This document shows, in pieces, positions 17,264 to 25,568 of a stretch of DNA of 64,000 bases. The notes under the pieces are model-generated. The model was not told the DNA's origin, ran no database searches, and was given only the letters and a program-made list of their open reading frames with translations. The stretch lies in NCBI GenBank assembly GCA_034927345.1, contig JAYFQE010000015.1, forward strand, positions 248,001-312,000, read 5' to 3'. Origin of the DNA: JAYFQE01 sp034927345. Its GTDB lineage: Bacteria; Bacillota; Clostridia; Saccharofermentanales; UBA5734. The position numbers and the translations under genes are program-made. Positions within the stretch are counted from its first letter, which is position 1; every line of letters starts with the position of its first letter.

Positions 17264-18325
17264 TCAGTCATAAATTTTAAAATCCATGGCGTTCTCACAG
17301 AGGACAATTCGTGAAGGTATATTGATTTTTGCATCTGCCGGCAATTTATTCTGCATGATGAAATCATAAACATGCTTAACAACCATATAACCTTGCTGGT
17401 AAGCATCCTGATCGATAATGAAATCAACCACGCCTTTGCGAAGCATATCAACCAGCGCCGGGTCCAGTTCATATCCGGAAAGGATGATATCGGCTGATTT
17501 GCCGGTTTCTTCAAGAAAGGTGCACATCTTTCGTAAAGACGAGACATTCAAATCGTGAATGGCATCGATATGGTATTCTTCGATCATCTCGCATATGATT
17601 TTCCTGTGTTTGTAAAAATTTTTGGCATTATACCGATAGGTAGCGGCGACATTGACCTCAGGAAATTTCTCGCTTATGCCATCGTACAATCCTTTTAATC
17701 TCAGGTTATATTCTGACAAAAACTCGTCATTGCTGTTCAAGATCAGGATATTGCCTTTTCTCCGGAGCATTTTCCCCAGCATCTCGGCGACAATTCTGCC
17801 GCATTGATAAGCATCTGTTCCAACAAAAAAGCTTCGCAGCTGGTGATTATCCAGATCGTTGTTGAACGTGATGATTTTCTTTCCTCCGGCGGCCAGTTTC
17901 TTCAATTTCTCAATAATTGACGGCGTATTGCATGGGAACAGCGCGATGATATCAATATTGGCGGTGTCAATGGTTTCCAGAGCAATGGATATTTCGCTTT
18001 CCAGAGCAAGTCCTTCTATCTCATAACGAACGATATCCATTCCCATATCCCGTAGTTCTTTTTCAGCGACGCTGGTGCCTTTTCTAAAGGCGCCCCAAAA
18101 GAATTTGGGTGATGTCGGGTAAATCAAGGCCATGGTTTTCCGATTTTTCTGCGTTAAAAAACGGGCTGCCCTATTGGGTATAAAGCCGGTTTCATGAATG
18201 GCTTTCAAAATTTTTTCTTCTGTTTCAGGATTTACTTTGCCCCGGTTGTTGATAACCCGGTCGACTGTACCAATCGAAACCCCTGTTATTTGCGCGATAT
18301 TTTTTACTGTCACTCTGCCGGCCAT
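17264..18325 (-). CDS. LacI-family transcriptional regulator
   Basis: A 353-residue repressor. The N-terminal helix-turn-helix is VTVKNIAQITGVSIGTVDRVINNRGKV; the C-terminal ~290 residues are a periplasmic-binding-protein-like ligand domain (IDIIALFPCNTPSIIEKLKK; RSFFVGTDAYQCGRIVAEM). GAGGTATATAAA precedes the ATG. It is the first gene of the transport operon, and a palindromic operator with a central CG, typical for the family, sits at the predicted transcription start at 18400-18411. It therefore likely represses itself and the downstream transporter and enzymes until the ligand is present. Confidence 0.94.
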   Translation of the reverse strand: MAGRVTVKNIAQITGVSIGTVDRVINNRGKVNPETEEKILKAIHETGFIPNRAARFLTQKNRKTMALIYPTSPKFFWGAFRKGTSVAEKELRDMGMDIVRYEIEGLALESEISIALETIDTANIDIIALFPCNTPSIIEKLKKLAAGGKKIITFNNDLDNHQLRSFFVGTDAYQCGRIVAEMLGKMLRRKGNILILNSNDEFLSEYNLRLKGLYDGISEKFPEVNVAATYRYNAKNFYKHRKIICEMIEEYHIDAIHDLNVSSLRKMCTFLEETGKSADIILSGYELDPALVDMLRKGVVDFIIDQDAYQQGYMVVKHVYDFIMQNKLPADAKINIPSRIVLCENAMDFKIYD

Positions 18326-18399
18326 TTTATATACCTCTTTGTTTTTTCCTCATGATACAACCCAAGGTCGAACAGTGTCTATTTCGATGTTGCTTTAGC

Positions 18400-18439
18400 G
18401 TGTACGTACACATTATAACATGCAACAAATGCCTGTCAA
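18400..18439 (-). promoter_or_regulatory. Consensus sigma70 promoter with palindromic LacI-type operator
   Basis: On the minus strand, TTGACA (18439-18434), a 16-base spacer and TATAAT (18417-18412) match the consensus promoter exactly. Directly downstream, covering the expected start of transcription, is a perfect 12-bp palindrome GTGTACGTACAC (18400-18411) with a central CG. The promoter points at the LacI gene 75-86 bases away. The placement is that of a classical roadblock operator. Binding by this regulator is inferred. Confidence 0.85.
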
Positions 18440-18605
18440 TAAAAAAACGGATAAAGGCCTTCTGTTTTGTAAAAAGACAAAATATTGCGGCTATTAACCT
18501 ATAATACATAAATAATTGCGGTTATTTGGTTAAAACTCATGTCGCGGATGTGCTTTTTACCGATTGATACTCAAACGCGGCGTTTACGTTAACACAACGC
18601 GCCCA

Positions 18606-18655
18606 TAAAAAAGAACAGCCGGAAACCGAACGCCCTTTCATCCGATTTCCGGCTG
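18606..18655 (-). terminator. Intrinsic terminator of the GGDEF-EAL gene
   Basis: On the minus strand, a 10-bp stem CAGCCGGAAA/TTTCCGGCTG (18655-18616, 20-base loop) is followed by TTCTTTTTTA. It is about 42 bases after the stop at 18697. Between this and the LacI gene (18326-18605) I see only the LacI promoter region and no gene. Confidence 0.75.
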
Positions 18656-18696
18656 CTTCTTCTCTCGGGGAATGCCCGGCAGCATAAAGCGATGTT

Positions 18697-21099
18697 TTAA
18701 CGGGTATGATAGATCTCCGGTTCACCGCCCAATTCCAGTTGAACGACCGTATCAATGGGGTCGGCGGCCGCGTCGGGCAGCGGCTGGGAAACGAGCAGCT
18801 TATCCTCAAAAGCATCAGCCGGCATCGGTTTGCCGAGCAGATAACCCTGGATTTGCCGGCAGCCGAGTTTTATCAGCCAGTCCAATTGCTCCGGGGTTTC
18901 CACGCCTTCGGCAATTGTCTTGATACCCAGCGAATCAGCCAGGAGAATAATGGATTTGACAATCTGCCGGTCATATCTGTCGCCGGCCAGGTTATCAATC
19001 AATTGTTTGGCGATTTTAACGCGATCAAAGGGAAACAATTTCCAATAACTTAAGGATGAATAGCCGGTGCCAAAATCATCGATCGAGATGGAGATGCCGG
19101 AATCCATAAACTGCTCGACAATCTGGCCGATGCGTCCTTCACCTTCGACGGCTACGCCTTCGGTGATTTCCAGGTCGATCCATTCTGCTTTCACAGAATA
19201 ACGGTTCATGGTGGCCTTCAGGGCGGCGTGAAAGCCTTTTTGATCTAATTGTTTCGGCGACACGTTGATGCCCATTGTCAGGTTTAAATCATAATAGCGA
19301 TTCCAGTCGGCTATCTGCCGAACAGCTTCTTGCATGACCCAGCTGCCAATCGGTATGATCAAGTCGGTTTCTTCGGCAATGGGAATGAATTCAGCCGGCG
19401 ATATGCCGCCCTTCTCCGGACAATTCCACCACAGCAGCGCCTCCATGCCGATCAGCTGATTCGTGGAAGCCGTAAATTGCGGTTGATAGACCAGGGAAAA
19501 TTCTTTATCATAATCGGCTTTCTTGAGTAATAGTTCCAGCTCGTTCTTCCGCTTGATTGTTTTCAGGATATTTTCATTAAATGAAACACATTTATTATTG
19601 CCGGCCTTTTTCGCCTGATACATGGCGATATCGGCGTGCTGCAGCAGCGTGTTGCTGTTCTCGGCATCGAGCGGATAGATGGAAACGCCGATGCTGAAGG
19701 TTATGCGGAGGGTATATTGGTCCAGCTCGATCGGCGCGGTGCAGTGCTCTATAAGATGCTCGGACAATTGCTCGATTTCGGCATACGAAGACCGGGACGG
19801 TACGATCAGAACAAATTCATCGCCGCCCAATCTGGCCAGCATTACGCCGGATTGTTCATAATGCTGCAGGCGCTGAGATAAAAGAATCAGGATCCGGTCG
19901 CCGATCTGATGGCCGTAAGTGTCGTTTATGATCTTGAACCGGTCGATGTCGATCAGGAGCAGGGCGATGGACCGGCCGGGTTCTTGTTTGATGTGTTCCT
20001 CCAGAGTTTGCAGGAAAAAACGCCGGTTGGACAAATTGGTTACCGTATCCATGTTTGATACGGCAAAAAGCTGCCGGTTTTTTTCCACCAGTTCCTTTGT
20101 CCGTTCCAATATCCTCGATTCCAGCTCCAGATTCAGTTCCATTTCACGCTTGAGCAGACGCTCATTATTAATCGCTGCCTGAATATAAGCACTGAGACTG
20201 CCATAAACAATCATAATTGCTAAATAAAAAATGATGCTGAAGTCGAAACCTTTTATCAGGAGAATGAGTATCGGCGCGGGAAACAACAGTAAACTGCGAT
20301 GCCGGAAACCGATATTGGTACAGACATCAATTTCGGCATCGGCCTGCCGCAGTACCAAATCGGTAAAAGCATTGGCGCCGATGGCGATGCCAAGGATAGC
20401 GGCAATATAGGCCGCGTCAATCACCGAATTTGGTATGTAGCGATGGTTGAGCTGCAAGTAGAAATAGTAGATATCGACCAGCGTAAACAGGAACAGGGAA
20501 CTGGCGATAATCCTGATCGGGAAGGGGATTTTCCCGCCGCGGATAGAGATATACCAGACGGCAATACCCAAAAAAATGACAAGATCAAGCCCTAGGTTGG
20601 CAACCGACATCCAGTCTTCCTGATCCAGCTGCCACAAAAGCGCGTCATTCTTATCAAACAGCATGATCCAGAGATACAGGATACAACTGAGCGCGATGAA
20701 TAGGCCGTCGATAACCAACTGTATCGTATTCCAGCGCTTAAACTTGTAAATGGAATAATGGCAAATGCCGATAAACAGGAAAATGGTTGTTCCCAGATAG
20801 AAACCGGAAATCAGAAGATTATTGGCCGGATTCTTTTTCAGGACCAAATCCCAGACAGCCCAGCCGATATCGGCTGCGGCCCAAAAAGCCGCGGCGAGGC
20901 CAAAGAAAATCCAGCTGCGGAAAAAAGGCGCGAAATTCATCCGGCGGCAGGATCGGAAAAGCAATATTGCCGAAATAAGCGCGCCAATCGGAGAAAGAAT
21001 ATTACTCCAAAAGTCAGATTGATTGAAGATCGCCAGAAGGAATAGAGAAAAGTAAAAAAAGAGACCTGTTTTTAGCCATGGAATCTTTTTACCGATCAT
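18697..21099 (-). CDS. Membrane GGDEF-EAL cyclic-di-GMP protein
   Basis: An 800-residue protein. Residues ~1-310 contain about nine to ten membrane helices with no recognised sensory domain name. A short coiled segment (LNLELESRILERTKELVEKN) links to a GGDEF domain (MARLGGDEFVLIV at ~424, active-site motif intact) and then an EAL domain (GMEALLWWN at ~550; LEITEG; IDDFGTGYSSL; AEGVET). Both synthesis and breakdown motifs for cyclic di-GMP appear complete, so the net activity cannot be read. It stands alone, with its own terminator at 18606-18655. The start has a weak GATAGGACAGA ribosome binding site. The membrane part probably senses an envelope or redox-type signal (inference). Confidence 0.92.
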   Translation of the reverse strand: MIGKKIPWLKTGLFFYFSLFLLAIFNQSDFWSNILSPIGALISAILLFRSCRRMNFAPFFRSWIFFGLAAAFWAAADIGWAVWDLVLKKNPANNLLISGFYLGTTIFLFIGICHYSIYKFKRWNTIQLVIDGLFIALSCILYLWIMLFDKNDALLWQLDQEDWMSVANLGLDLVIFLGIAVWYISIRGGKIPFPIRIIASSLFLFTLVDIYYFYLQLNHRYIPNSVIDAAYIAAILGIAIGANAFTDLVLRQADAEIDVCTNIGFRHRSLLLFPAPILILLIKGFDFSIIFYLAIMIVYGSLSAYIQAAINNERLLKREMELNLELESRILERTKELVEKNRQLFAVSNMDTVTNLSNRRFFLQTLEEHIKQEPGRSIALLLIDIDRFKIINDTYGHQIGDRILILLSQRLQHYEQSGVMLARLGGDEFVLIVPSRSSYAEIEQLSEHLIEHCTAPIELDQYTLRITFSIGVSIYPLDAENSNTLLQHADIAMYQAKKAGNNKCVSFNENILKTIKRKNELELLLKKADYDKEFSLVYQPQFTASTNQLIGMEALLWWNCPEKGGISPAEFIPIAEETDLIIPIGSWVMQEAVRQIADWNRYYDLNLTMGINVSPKQLDQKGFHAALKATMNRYSVKAEWIDLEITEGVAVEGEGRIGQIVEQFMDSGISISIDDFGTGYSSLSYWKLFPFDRVKIAKQLIDNLAGDRYDRQIVKSIILLADSLGIKTIAEGVETPEQLDWLIKLGCRQIQGYLLGKPMPADAFEDKLLVSQPLPDAAADPIDTVVQLELGGEPEIYHTR

Positions 21100-21186
21100 T
21101 CTGTCCTATCAATGAAGCTTTATTCTATCGCGCAAACAACTTCAAGGTATTCACCATATCGTGTTGGACGCGCCGGGTCAAGACAA

Positions 21187-21726
21187 TCAAGTGACGATTT
21201 CGTGAGCGTAAACACGCTGACTGTAATCCTCAAAAACCATCGCTATTTCCTGACATTTGTTCTCTGCCTCCCCGGCATGAGAAGCATGGAAAAGGTCACG
21301 GGCGGCGATTTTTGCGTGCCAGGCGGTCAGTTTCTCCAATTCCGCTTCTTCTTCCTCCAGTTCGGCAAAGGTGTACTTTTCATGAGCTACTTCTTTGGCG
21401 ATTTCCAGGAGATATTTTTCACATTCCCGAATCAATTCCTGATATTCATCATCGCGGATCTGATTGAAAAGGCTGATAATCCGTTCTTCGTGCCGCTCAT
21501 CGGAAAAGACGCTGTCCATCAGCAGCGCTTCGCCCTGATTGGTTTCGATTTCCCGGGCAATCTTCTGAAGCGTTACCCGATTGTCGGCATGGTCCGGCAA
21601 GATCCACATCGATTGTTGTATATTGACAGCGCCGATTTTTTTGAGCGCCCGCCAGACCGCCACGCGATGACGGGACGGTTCCGTAGGCAGGCTGTAATTT
21701 AAAACGATCCATGCTGTTATACTCAT
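21187..21726 (-). CDS. ChrB N-terminal-domain-like protein
   Basis: A 179-residue soluble protein. The start (MSITAWIVLNYSLPTEPSRHRVAVWRALKKIGAVNI) and QSMWILPDHADNR match the ChrB N-terminal domain as I remember it. ChrB proteins regulate chromate resistance, but this one has only the N-terminal domain and no chromate transporter beside it. The C-terminal half is helical and charged (EEEEAELEKL), possibly coiled coil. GCGAGGTTCAA precedes the ATG. It is divergent from the DUF1848 gene. Function is unknown; the chromate name should not be taken as a function here. Confidence 0.7.
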   Translation of the reverse strand: MSITAWIVLNYSLPTEPSRHRVAVWRALKKIGAVNIQQSMWILPDHADNRVTLQKIAREIETNQGEALLMDSVFSDERHEERIISLFNQIRDDEYQELIRECEKYLLEIAKEVAHEKYTFAELEEEEAELEKLTAWHAKIAARDLFHASHAGEAENKCQEIAMVFEDYSQRVYAHEIVT

Positions 21727-21869
21727 TTGAACCTCGCCCTGTAATACTTGTTACACTCATCTTATCAGCCTGCTGTTGATGTGGCAAGCTTCCGGCTGCC
21801 GGAGTTGACATTCTTCCGGCCGGCCGTTATAAATAAATCAAGAACGATTGTTCTTCGTGGGGGATAAAT

Positions 21870-22772
21870 ATGATCATCAGCGTCAGCAGGCGGACCGATA
21901 TACCGGCGTTTTTCACCCCTTGGTTTCTTCGCCGTTTGCAGGCGGGTTTTGTATGGGTGCCCAACCCGTTAAATCCGCGTCAGATCAGCCAGATTTCCTT
22001 GCTGCCGGAGGATGTGGACTGCTTCGTTTTCTGGAGCAAAAATTTCCGGCCGCTGCTGGAGCGCCTGTCTGGCTTAGAAAATCGGCCGTTTTATTGCCAG
22101 TTTACTTTGAACGATTATGGCTGTGAACTGGAAGGCCATGTTCCCCCGCTGCAAGAACGGATCGCGACATTTCAGGCGCTGGCGGACCGGATCGGGCCGG
22201 AACGGATCATCTGGCGTTATGATCCGATGGTTCTTTCATCCCGGTATACGCCGGATTATCATGCGGAGCATTTCGCCGGGATTGCCAGGCGCCTAAGCGG
22301 TTATACACGGCAATGCGTCATCAGCTTTGTCGATCGCTATCGCAAGATCGAATCAGCCTGGCGGCTGCATCATTTAATCGAATGGCAGCCGGAGAACATG
22401 ATGGCAACGGCTGTCCGCCTGGCGGCAATCGCCGGCCAAAACGGCTTGTCGATAAAAACCTGCGCTGAAACGCTGGATTTCACCGGCCTGGGGATCGAAC
22501 CGGCGCGGTGTGTCGATGACCGGCTGATAGCAAAAATCCTTGGCCGCCCTTTTGTGGCAGCCAAGGATAAAAATCAACGGGATGCTTGCGGCTGTGTGTC
22601 CAGTGTCGATATCGGCATGTATGATACTTGCCTTCATGGCTGCTCATATTGCTATGCCAATTCGAAACTGGAGTCGATTCGCCGGAACGTATTGTTTCAT
22701 GATCCTGAAAGCCCGTTATTATGCGGTCAGCCGGATGCCGGGGCCAAAATCAGCATCCGGAAGGAGCGATAA
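21870..22772 (+). CDS. DUF1848 family protein, putative Fe-S enzyme
   Basis: A 300-residue protein that matches DUF1848 throughout: MIISVSRRTDIPAFFTPWF at the start, CFVFWSKNFRP, RYDPMVLSSRYTP, and a C-terminal cysteine cluster (CGCVSSVDIGMYDTCLHGC followed by SYCYAN). The cysteine pattern and the (beta/alpha)-type body suggest an iron-sulfur, radical-SAM-related or photolyase-like enzyme, but no reaction is established to my knowledge. GGGGGATAAAT precedes the ATG. It is a single gene; the downstream operon is convergent and ends 7 bases after it. Confidence 0.85.
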   Translation: MIISVSRRTDIPAFFTPWFLRRLQAGFVWVPNPLNPRQISQISLLPEDVDCFVFWSKNFRPLLERLSGLENRPFYCQFTLNDYGCELEGHVPPLQERIATFQALADRIGPERIIWRYDPMVLSSRYTPDYHAEHFAGIARRLSGYTRQCVISFVDRYRKIESAWRLHHLIEWQPENMMATAVRLAAIAGQNGLSIKTCAETLDFTGLGIEPARCVDDRLIAKILGRPFVAAKDKNQRDACGCVSSVDIGMYDTCLHGCSYCYANSKLESIRRNVLFHDPESPLLCGQPDAGAKISIRKER

Positions 22773-22779
22773 GCTCTGT

Positions 22780-23490
22780 TCAGGTATTTTTACTGACCAG
22801 CTGCGCCAATTGGTCCTGGTTCAAGTTGAATTGGAAAGGATCTTCAACGGCAAGCGAGAACACCGGTTCAACGGCGTCGATCGTCCGGAAGTTGATCCGG
22901 TCGATGTTGACCTCCATCCGGTTGATTTTATCAAGAATGGTCCGGCAGGCTTTGGCGAAATCCTGGGGATCGCGATAGCCGTCGGATAATTCGATGCGGA
23001 TTTCGACATCATCGGCCGGCTGGAATTGAGTTCCGGCGCTGAGCGCATCCGATTGATAGGACAACCGGTTGAGATTGGCTACAACCCTGAGCCGGCGGAT
23101 ATCCGTCTGATCGGACAAGACGACGCAGCATTGGTTTTCCAGCTGTTCGGTCAATTCCTCGGACATGATCCGGCGAGGCGGACCGTAATAGGTAAAAGCC
23201 GATGCCAGGCAGACTGCGGCCAGTGAACCGCCGATCAGACAGAGGCAGATGAAACCGCTGAGGAAATCGCAGCGCAGCCGTTCGCCGTGAAACCGCAGGT
23301 AGTTGATCAGGATTTCCAAACCCAGGATAATCAGCCAGACAGGGGAAAATTTGGCATATAAAGTCCAGTCCAGGCTGGGAAACAGCAAGGCGATAATGAT
23401 CACGATACCGGTGGTGATCAGGGCCAGGCCCATGGTCAGGGTACCGACGCGCCGGATCGCCGGATTTTCGGGAATATTATTATTCTCCAT
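22780..23490 (-). CDS. Membrane protein of the ECF sigma operon (unknown function)
   Basis: A 236-residue protein. Three to four membrane helices lie at about 15-115 (TLTMGLALITTGIVIIIALLF; FSPVWLIILGLEILINYL; FICLCLIGGSLAAVCLA), followed by a ~120-residue outer or cytosolic domain (TEQLENQCCVVLSDQTDIRRL to the C-terminus). The layout resembles LiaF-like proteins with DUF5668-type helices, but I cannot name the soluble domain. AGGAGGAGATCATC precedes the ATG, and the gene overlaps the end of the upstream membrane protein by 11 bases. As the last gene of the sigma/anti-sigma operon it probably takes part in the envelope response that the sigma factor controls (inference). Confidence 0.75.
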   Translation of the reverse strand: MENNNIPENPAIRRVGTLTMGLALITTGIVIIIALLFPSLDWTLYAKFSPVWLIILGLEILINYLRFHGERLRCDFLSGFICLCLIGGSLAAVCLASAFTYYGPPRRIMSEELTEQLENQCCVVLSDQTDIRRLRVVANLNRLSYQSDALSAGTQFQPADDVEIRIELSDGYRDPQDFAKACRTILDKINRMEVNIDRINFRTIDAVEPVFSLAVEDPFQFNLNQDQLAQLVSKNT

Positions 23491-24037
23491 GATGATCTCC
23501 TCCTTGATAGTCGACCCAGTCAGGCGATTTCGGCGCCGCCGGCTTTTTCCCTTTGATCAGATAGACCCCCAGAATAATGATGACTGCACCGATGGCCAGA
23601 ACCGGCAGATTGCGGATCAGATTATAGAGCCAGGGCAGAGTCTGGCTGATCTGGTCGAGAAGGGGACGGATAAAAGTATCGATGAGCAGCCAGATGCCCA
23701 GCAGGATCAGACCGGCGCCGATGGCCAGATGCCGCTTGCCGGCGATATTCTGCCAGATCGTGTTGGCTTGGCCGTTTTTGCAGAAGACCGCCTGATCCGG
23801 CGTCGCCGCCCGTTCCTCCGGTGTGAGCGACCGGATGGACCAGGTGTCGAAGAAAGCATAAAACCAGATGACCGGCAGGAACAGCAGCAGCATGTCGAAA
23901 CGCATCAAACCAAAAAGGAATATAGCTCCAAAGAACAACAGCATCAGTGATGAACCTCTTTGCATATAGCCCAGGTACATTTGGCCGGCGCCGGGCAGGA
24001 GGGAGCAGATGAAGGTCAGGAACGAACTCTTTTTCAT
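23480..24037 (-). CDS. Small membrane protein, TM2/DUF5668-like
   Basis: A 185-residue membrane protein. It begins MKKSSFLTFICSLLPGAGQMYLGYMQRG, the signature of TM2-type proteins (a glycine/proline-rich hairpin, LLPGAGQMYLGY). Then come further helices (SLMLLFFGAIFLFGL; MLLLFLPVIWFYAFFD) and a pair of hydrophobic segments near 105-165 ending in a lysine-rich tail. Such proteins commonly accompany envelope-stress regulators. GGAGTTCCCATTT precedes the ATG. It is 25 bases after the anti-sigma gene and overlaps the next gene. Function unknown. Confidence 0.78.
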   Translation of the reverse strand: MKKSSFLTFICSLLPGAGQMYLGYMQRGSSLMLLFFGAIFLFGLMRFDMLLLFLPVIWFYAFFDTWSIRSLTPEERAATPDQAVFCKNGQANTIWQNIAGKRHLAIGAGLILLGIWLLIDTFIRPLLDQISQTLPWLYNLIRNLPVLAIGAVIIILGVYLIKGKKPAAPKSPDWVDYQGGDHHGE

Positions 24038-24062
24038 AAATGGGAACTCCTTTCACGGAATG

Positions 24063-24602
24063 TTATTTGTGCTGATCGGATGGATTCTGACTCCAGATGT
24101 TACGGGGTATCTGGATTTGATCAAAGAACCAGTTGACAGCGTTCATAGCCTGATCCGAAAGATCGCCGGTTTTTCGGCCGATCTGCGTTGTTGACTGGAC
24201 AAAACGGTCGGACCATTCTCCGTTCAGTCCTGACAGATTGATGTTGAAAACACCGCTGATCCAGAAAAAAATCGCCAGACAGGCTGCCGCCGCCAAGGTC
24301 AGGTACCGGTTCAGGTCTTGCCGCCGATTGCGGATCCGGATGTTTTTCATGACAGAAGCGGCCAGTGAAGGCTGCGGGCCGATCTGCGGTTCTTGATCCA
24401 GAGCGGCCAGATAATGACGCAGGCACGAATCGCAGCAGGCCAGGTGTTCAGCCGCCTGCAGGCGCGCCGCCTCTGCCTGTTTCGTTTGGCCCGGCGTCAG
24501 GGCGGCCGGTTTCCGGCTGCCGGGGCCGGCCAGAAACGGCCAGGCCTGCGAGGTCAGATGGCCTTCGGGGTCGAAGATAGATTGAACGTAATGATCGTCC
24601 AT
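24063..24602 (-). CDS. Zinc-binding (ZAS-type) anti-sigma factor
   Basis: A 179-residue protein with the zinc anti-sigma motif HLACCDSC (His53, Cys57, Cys60; H-x3-C-x2-C) in its cytosolic N-terminal part. One membrane helix follows at ~110-128 (YLTLAAAACLAIFFWISGVF), with a short outer domain of ~50 residues. This is the arrangement of membrane anti-sigma factors that hold an ECF sigma factor inactive until a signal arrives. Its ATG follows GGAGGATACTTGA and sits right at the stop of the ECF sigma gene, which is the usual order. Regulated proteolysis is the common release route in the family but no protease is encoded here. Confidence 0.88.
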   Translation of the reverse strand: MDDHYVQSIFDPEGHLTSQAWPFLAGPGSRKPAALTPGQTKQAEAARLQAAEHLACCDSCLRHYLAALDQEPQIGPQPSLAASVMKNIRIRNRRQDLNRYLTLAAAACLAIFFWISGVFNINLSGLNGEWSDRFVQSTTQIGRKTGDLSDQAMNAVNWFFDQIQIPRNIWSQNPSDQHK

Positions 24603-25073
24603 TCAAGTATCCTCCTCTAAAAGACGCTGCAGACGATGTCTGGAACGGAGCAGCTGCGTTTGGATGGTTTTCTTGGGCCGCTTGAGCGTATAGGCGATTT
24701 CCTCTACGCTCTTTTCGTCGATAAAATGCATGGCGGCCACTCGTTGATAAGGTTCTTTCAAAGCATAAATTTTTTCCTTGATCTGGCGGACTTCTTCATC
24801 GGACTGGCAGATTTCATCCGGCGCCGGCGTTTGATCGGGGATCCATGCGAAATCTTCTTCGCTGAGCTGCACGCGCTGCTGGTAAGCGCTCTTCAGATAA
24901 TCCTTGGCCTTGTTGGCGGCGATCCTGGCCAGCCAGGGTTTCAGATCAGCCTCGCAGCAGCTGTCCAAGTGGAGATATGCGGCAAGAAAGGTGTCCTGGG
25001 TCAGGTTCTGCGCTTCCTGATAATCCTGAACCAGCTGGCGGCAGATCGTGAAAACCAGTTTTTCGTAACGCAA
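24603..25073 (-). CDS. ECF-type RNA polymerase sigma factor
   Basis: About 156 residues from a TTG at 25073, or 168 if it starts at the CTG at 25109. Region 2 includes LTQDTFLAAYLHL and DLKPWLARIAANKAKDYLKS; region 4 is RVAAMHFIDEKSVEEIAYTLKRPKKTIQTQLLRSRHRL. Upstream of the TTG the frame stays open and reads KATDEQFRQIV before LRYEKLVF, which belongs to conserved region 2.1. The only strong ribosome binding site (AGAGGTGGTGAG) lies 6 bases before the CTG and about 40 before the TTG. No ATG or GTG exists in frame, so a CTG start is likely. It heads the sigma/anti-sigma/membrane protein operon and may read its own promoter at 25191-25215. Confidence 0.9.
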   Translation of the reverse strand: MRYEKLVFTICRQLVQDYQEAQNLTQDTFLAAYLHLDSCCEADLKPWLARIAANKAKDYLKSAYQQRVQLSEEDFAWIPDQTPAPDEICQSDEEVRQIKEKIYALKEPYQRVAAMHFIDEKSVEEIAYTLKRPKKTIQTQLLRSRHRLQRLLEEDT

Positions 25074-25190
25074 GACGATTTGCCGGAATTGTTCATCTGT
25101 AGCTTTCAGTTTCTGCTCACCACCTCTCGTATAACCCTGACAACAATATAACGATTAAGCAGGCCGATTGTCTTCAAAAATATTTTTTAC

Positions 25191-25215
25191 TTCGTATAAT
25201 TTACAAACGGTTTCC
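25191..25215 (-). promoter_or_regulatory. Candidate ECF-type autoregulated promoter
   Basis: On the minus strand GGAAAC (25215-25210), then 15 bases, then CGAA (25194-25191). This resembles ECF promoters with a -35 AAC core and a -10 CGTx. It lies 82 bases upstream of the CTG start. A weak sigma70-like alternative overlaps it (TTATAC). Pure motif reading. Confidence 0.4.
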
Positions 25216-25259
25216 TGATAATTCGATTAGAAGTCCTGCGAAATTTCCGCAGATTTCTT

Positions 25260-25562
25260 TTAATCATGCAAATGGATTATTCTGTCCTTGAAGCGTCGAT
25301 TGTTCTCCAACATCTCATCAAAGGTTACCGGCATATACCCATTAATATCTACGCCGGCATTCAGGACATTATGGAATGCTTCCATGTCAGAAGCGGGTAG
25401 TGGCACAACGTCAAGGCGTGTTTGCCGTCTGATATTTCGAGTAGCTTATCAATGCTGACAAAATACTTATTGGCCTCTATCTTCGTTATCCAGGAGCGAT
25501 AATCAAGTGTTTTTACCGCGAAGCCGCTTTAAAATGACTTCTGCATTATCACTTGGCAACAC
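25260..25562 (-). pseudogene. Decayed metallophosphoesterase remnant
   Basis: No open frame spans this stretch, but fragments in all three minus-strand frames read in order like one calcineurin-type phosphoesterase. They are DNAEVILKRLRGKNT, then DYRSWITKIEANKYFVSIDKL running on to EISDGKHALTLCHYPLLTW, then NVLNAGVDINGYMPVTFDEML and a stop near 25260. The HYPLLTW motif with its histidine is the most diagnostic piece. At least two frameshifts and an internal deletion (the segment after the HYPLL motif that normally carries GHIHN) separate the fragments. The 5' part abuts the broken AbiEii gene. Confidence rests on my recall of the family; a translated search would settle it. Confidence 0.7.
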
Positions 25563-25568
25563 AATTGC

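Noticed and set aside
18327..18509. A 60-codon minus-strand frame upstream of the LacI gene.
   Set aside because: It runs through the LacI promoter and operator and has no ribosome binding site or motif.
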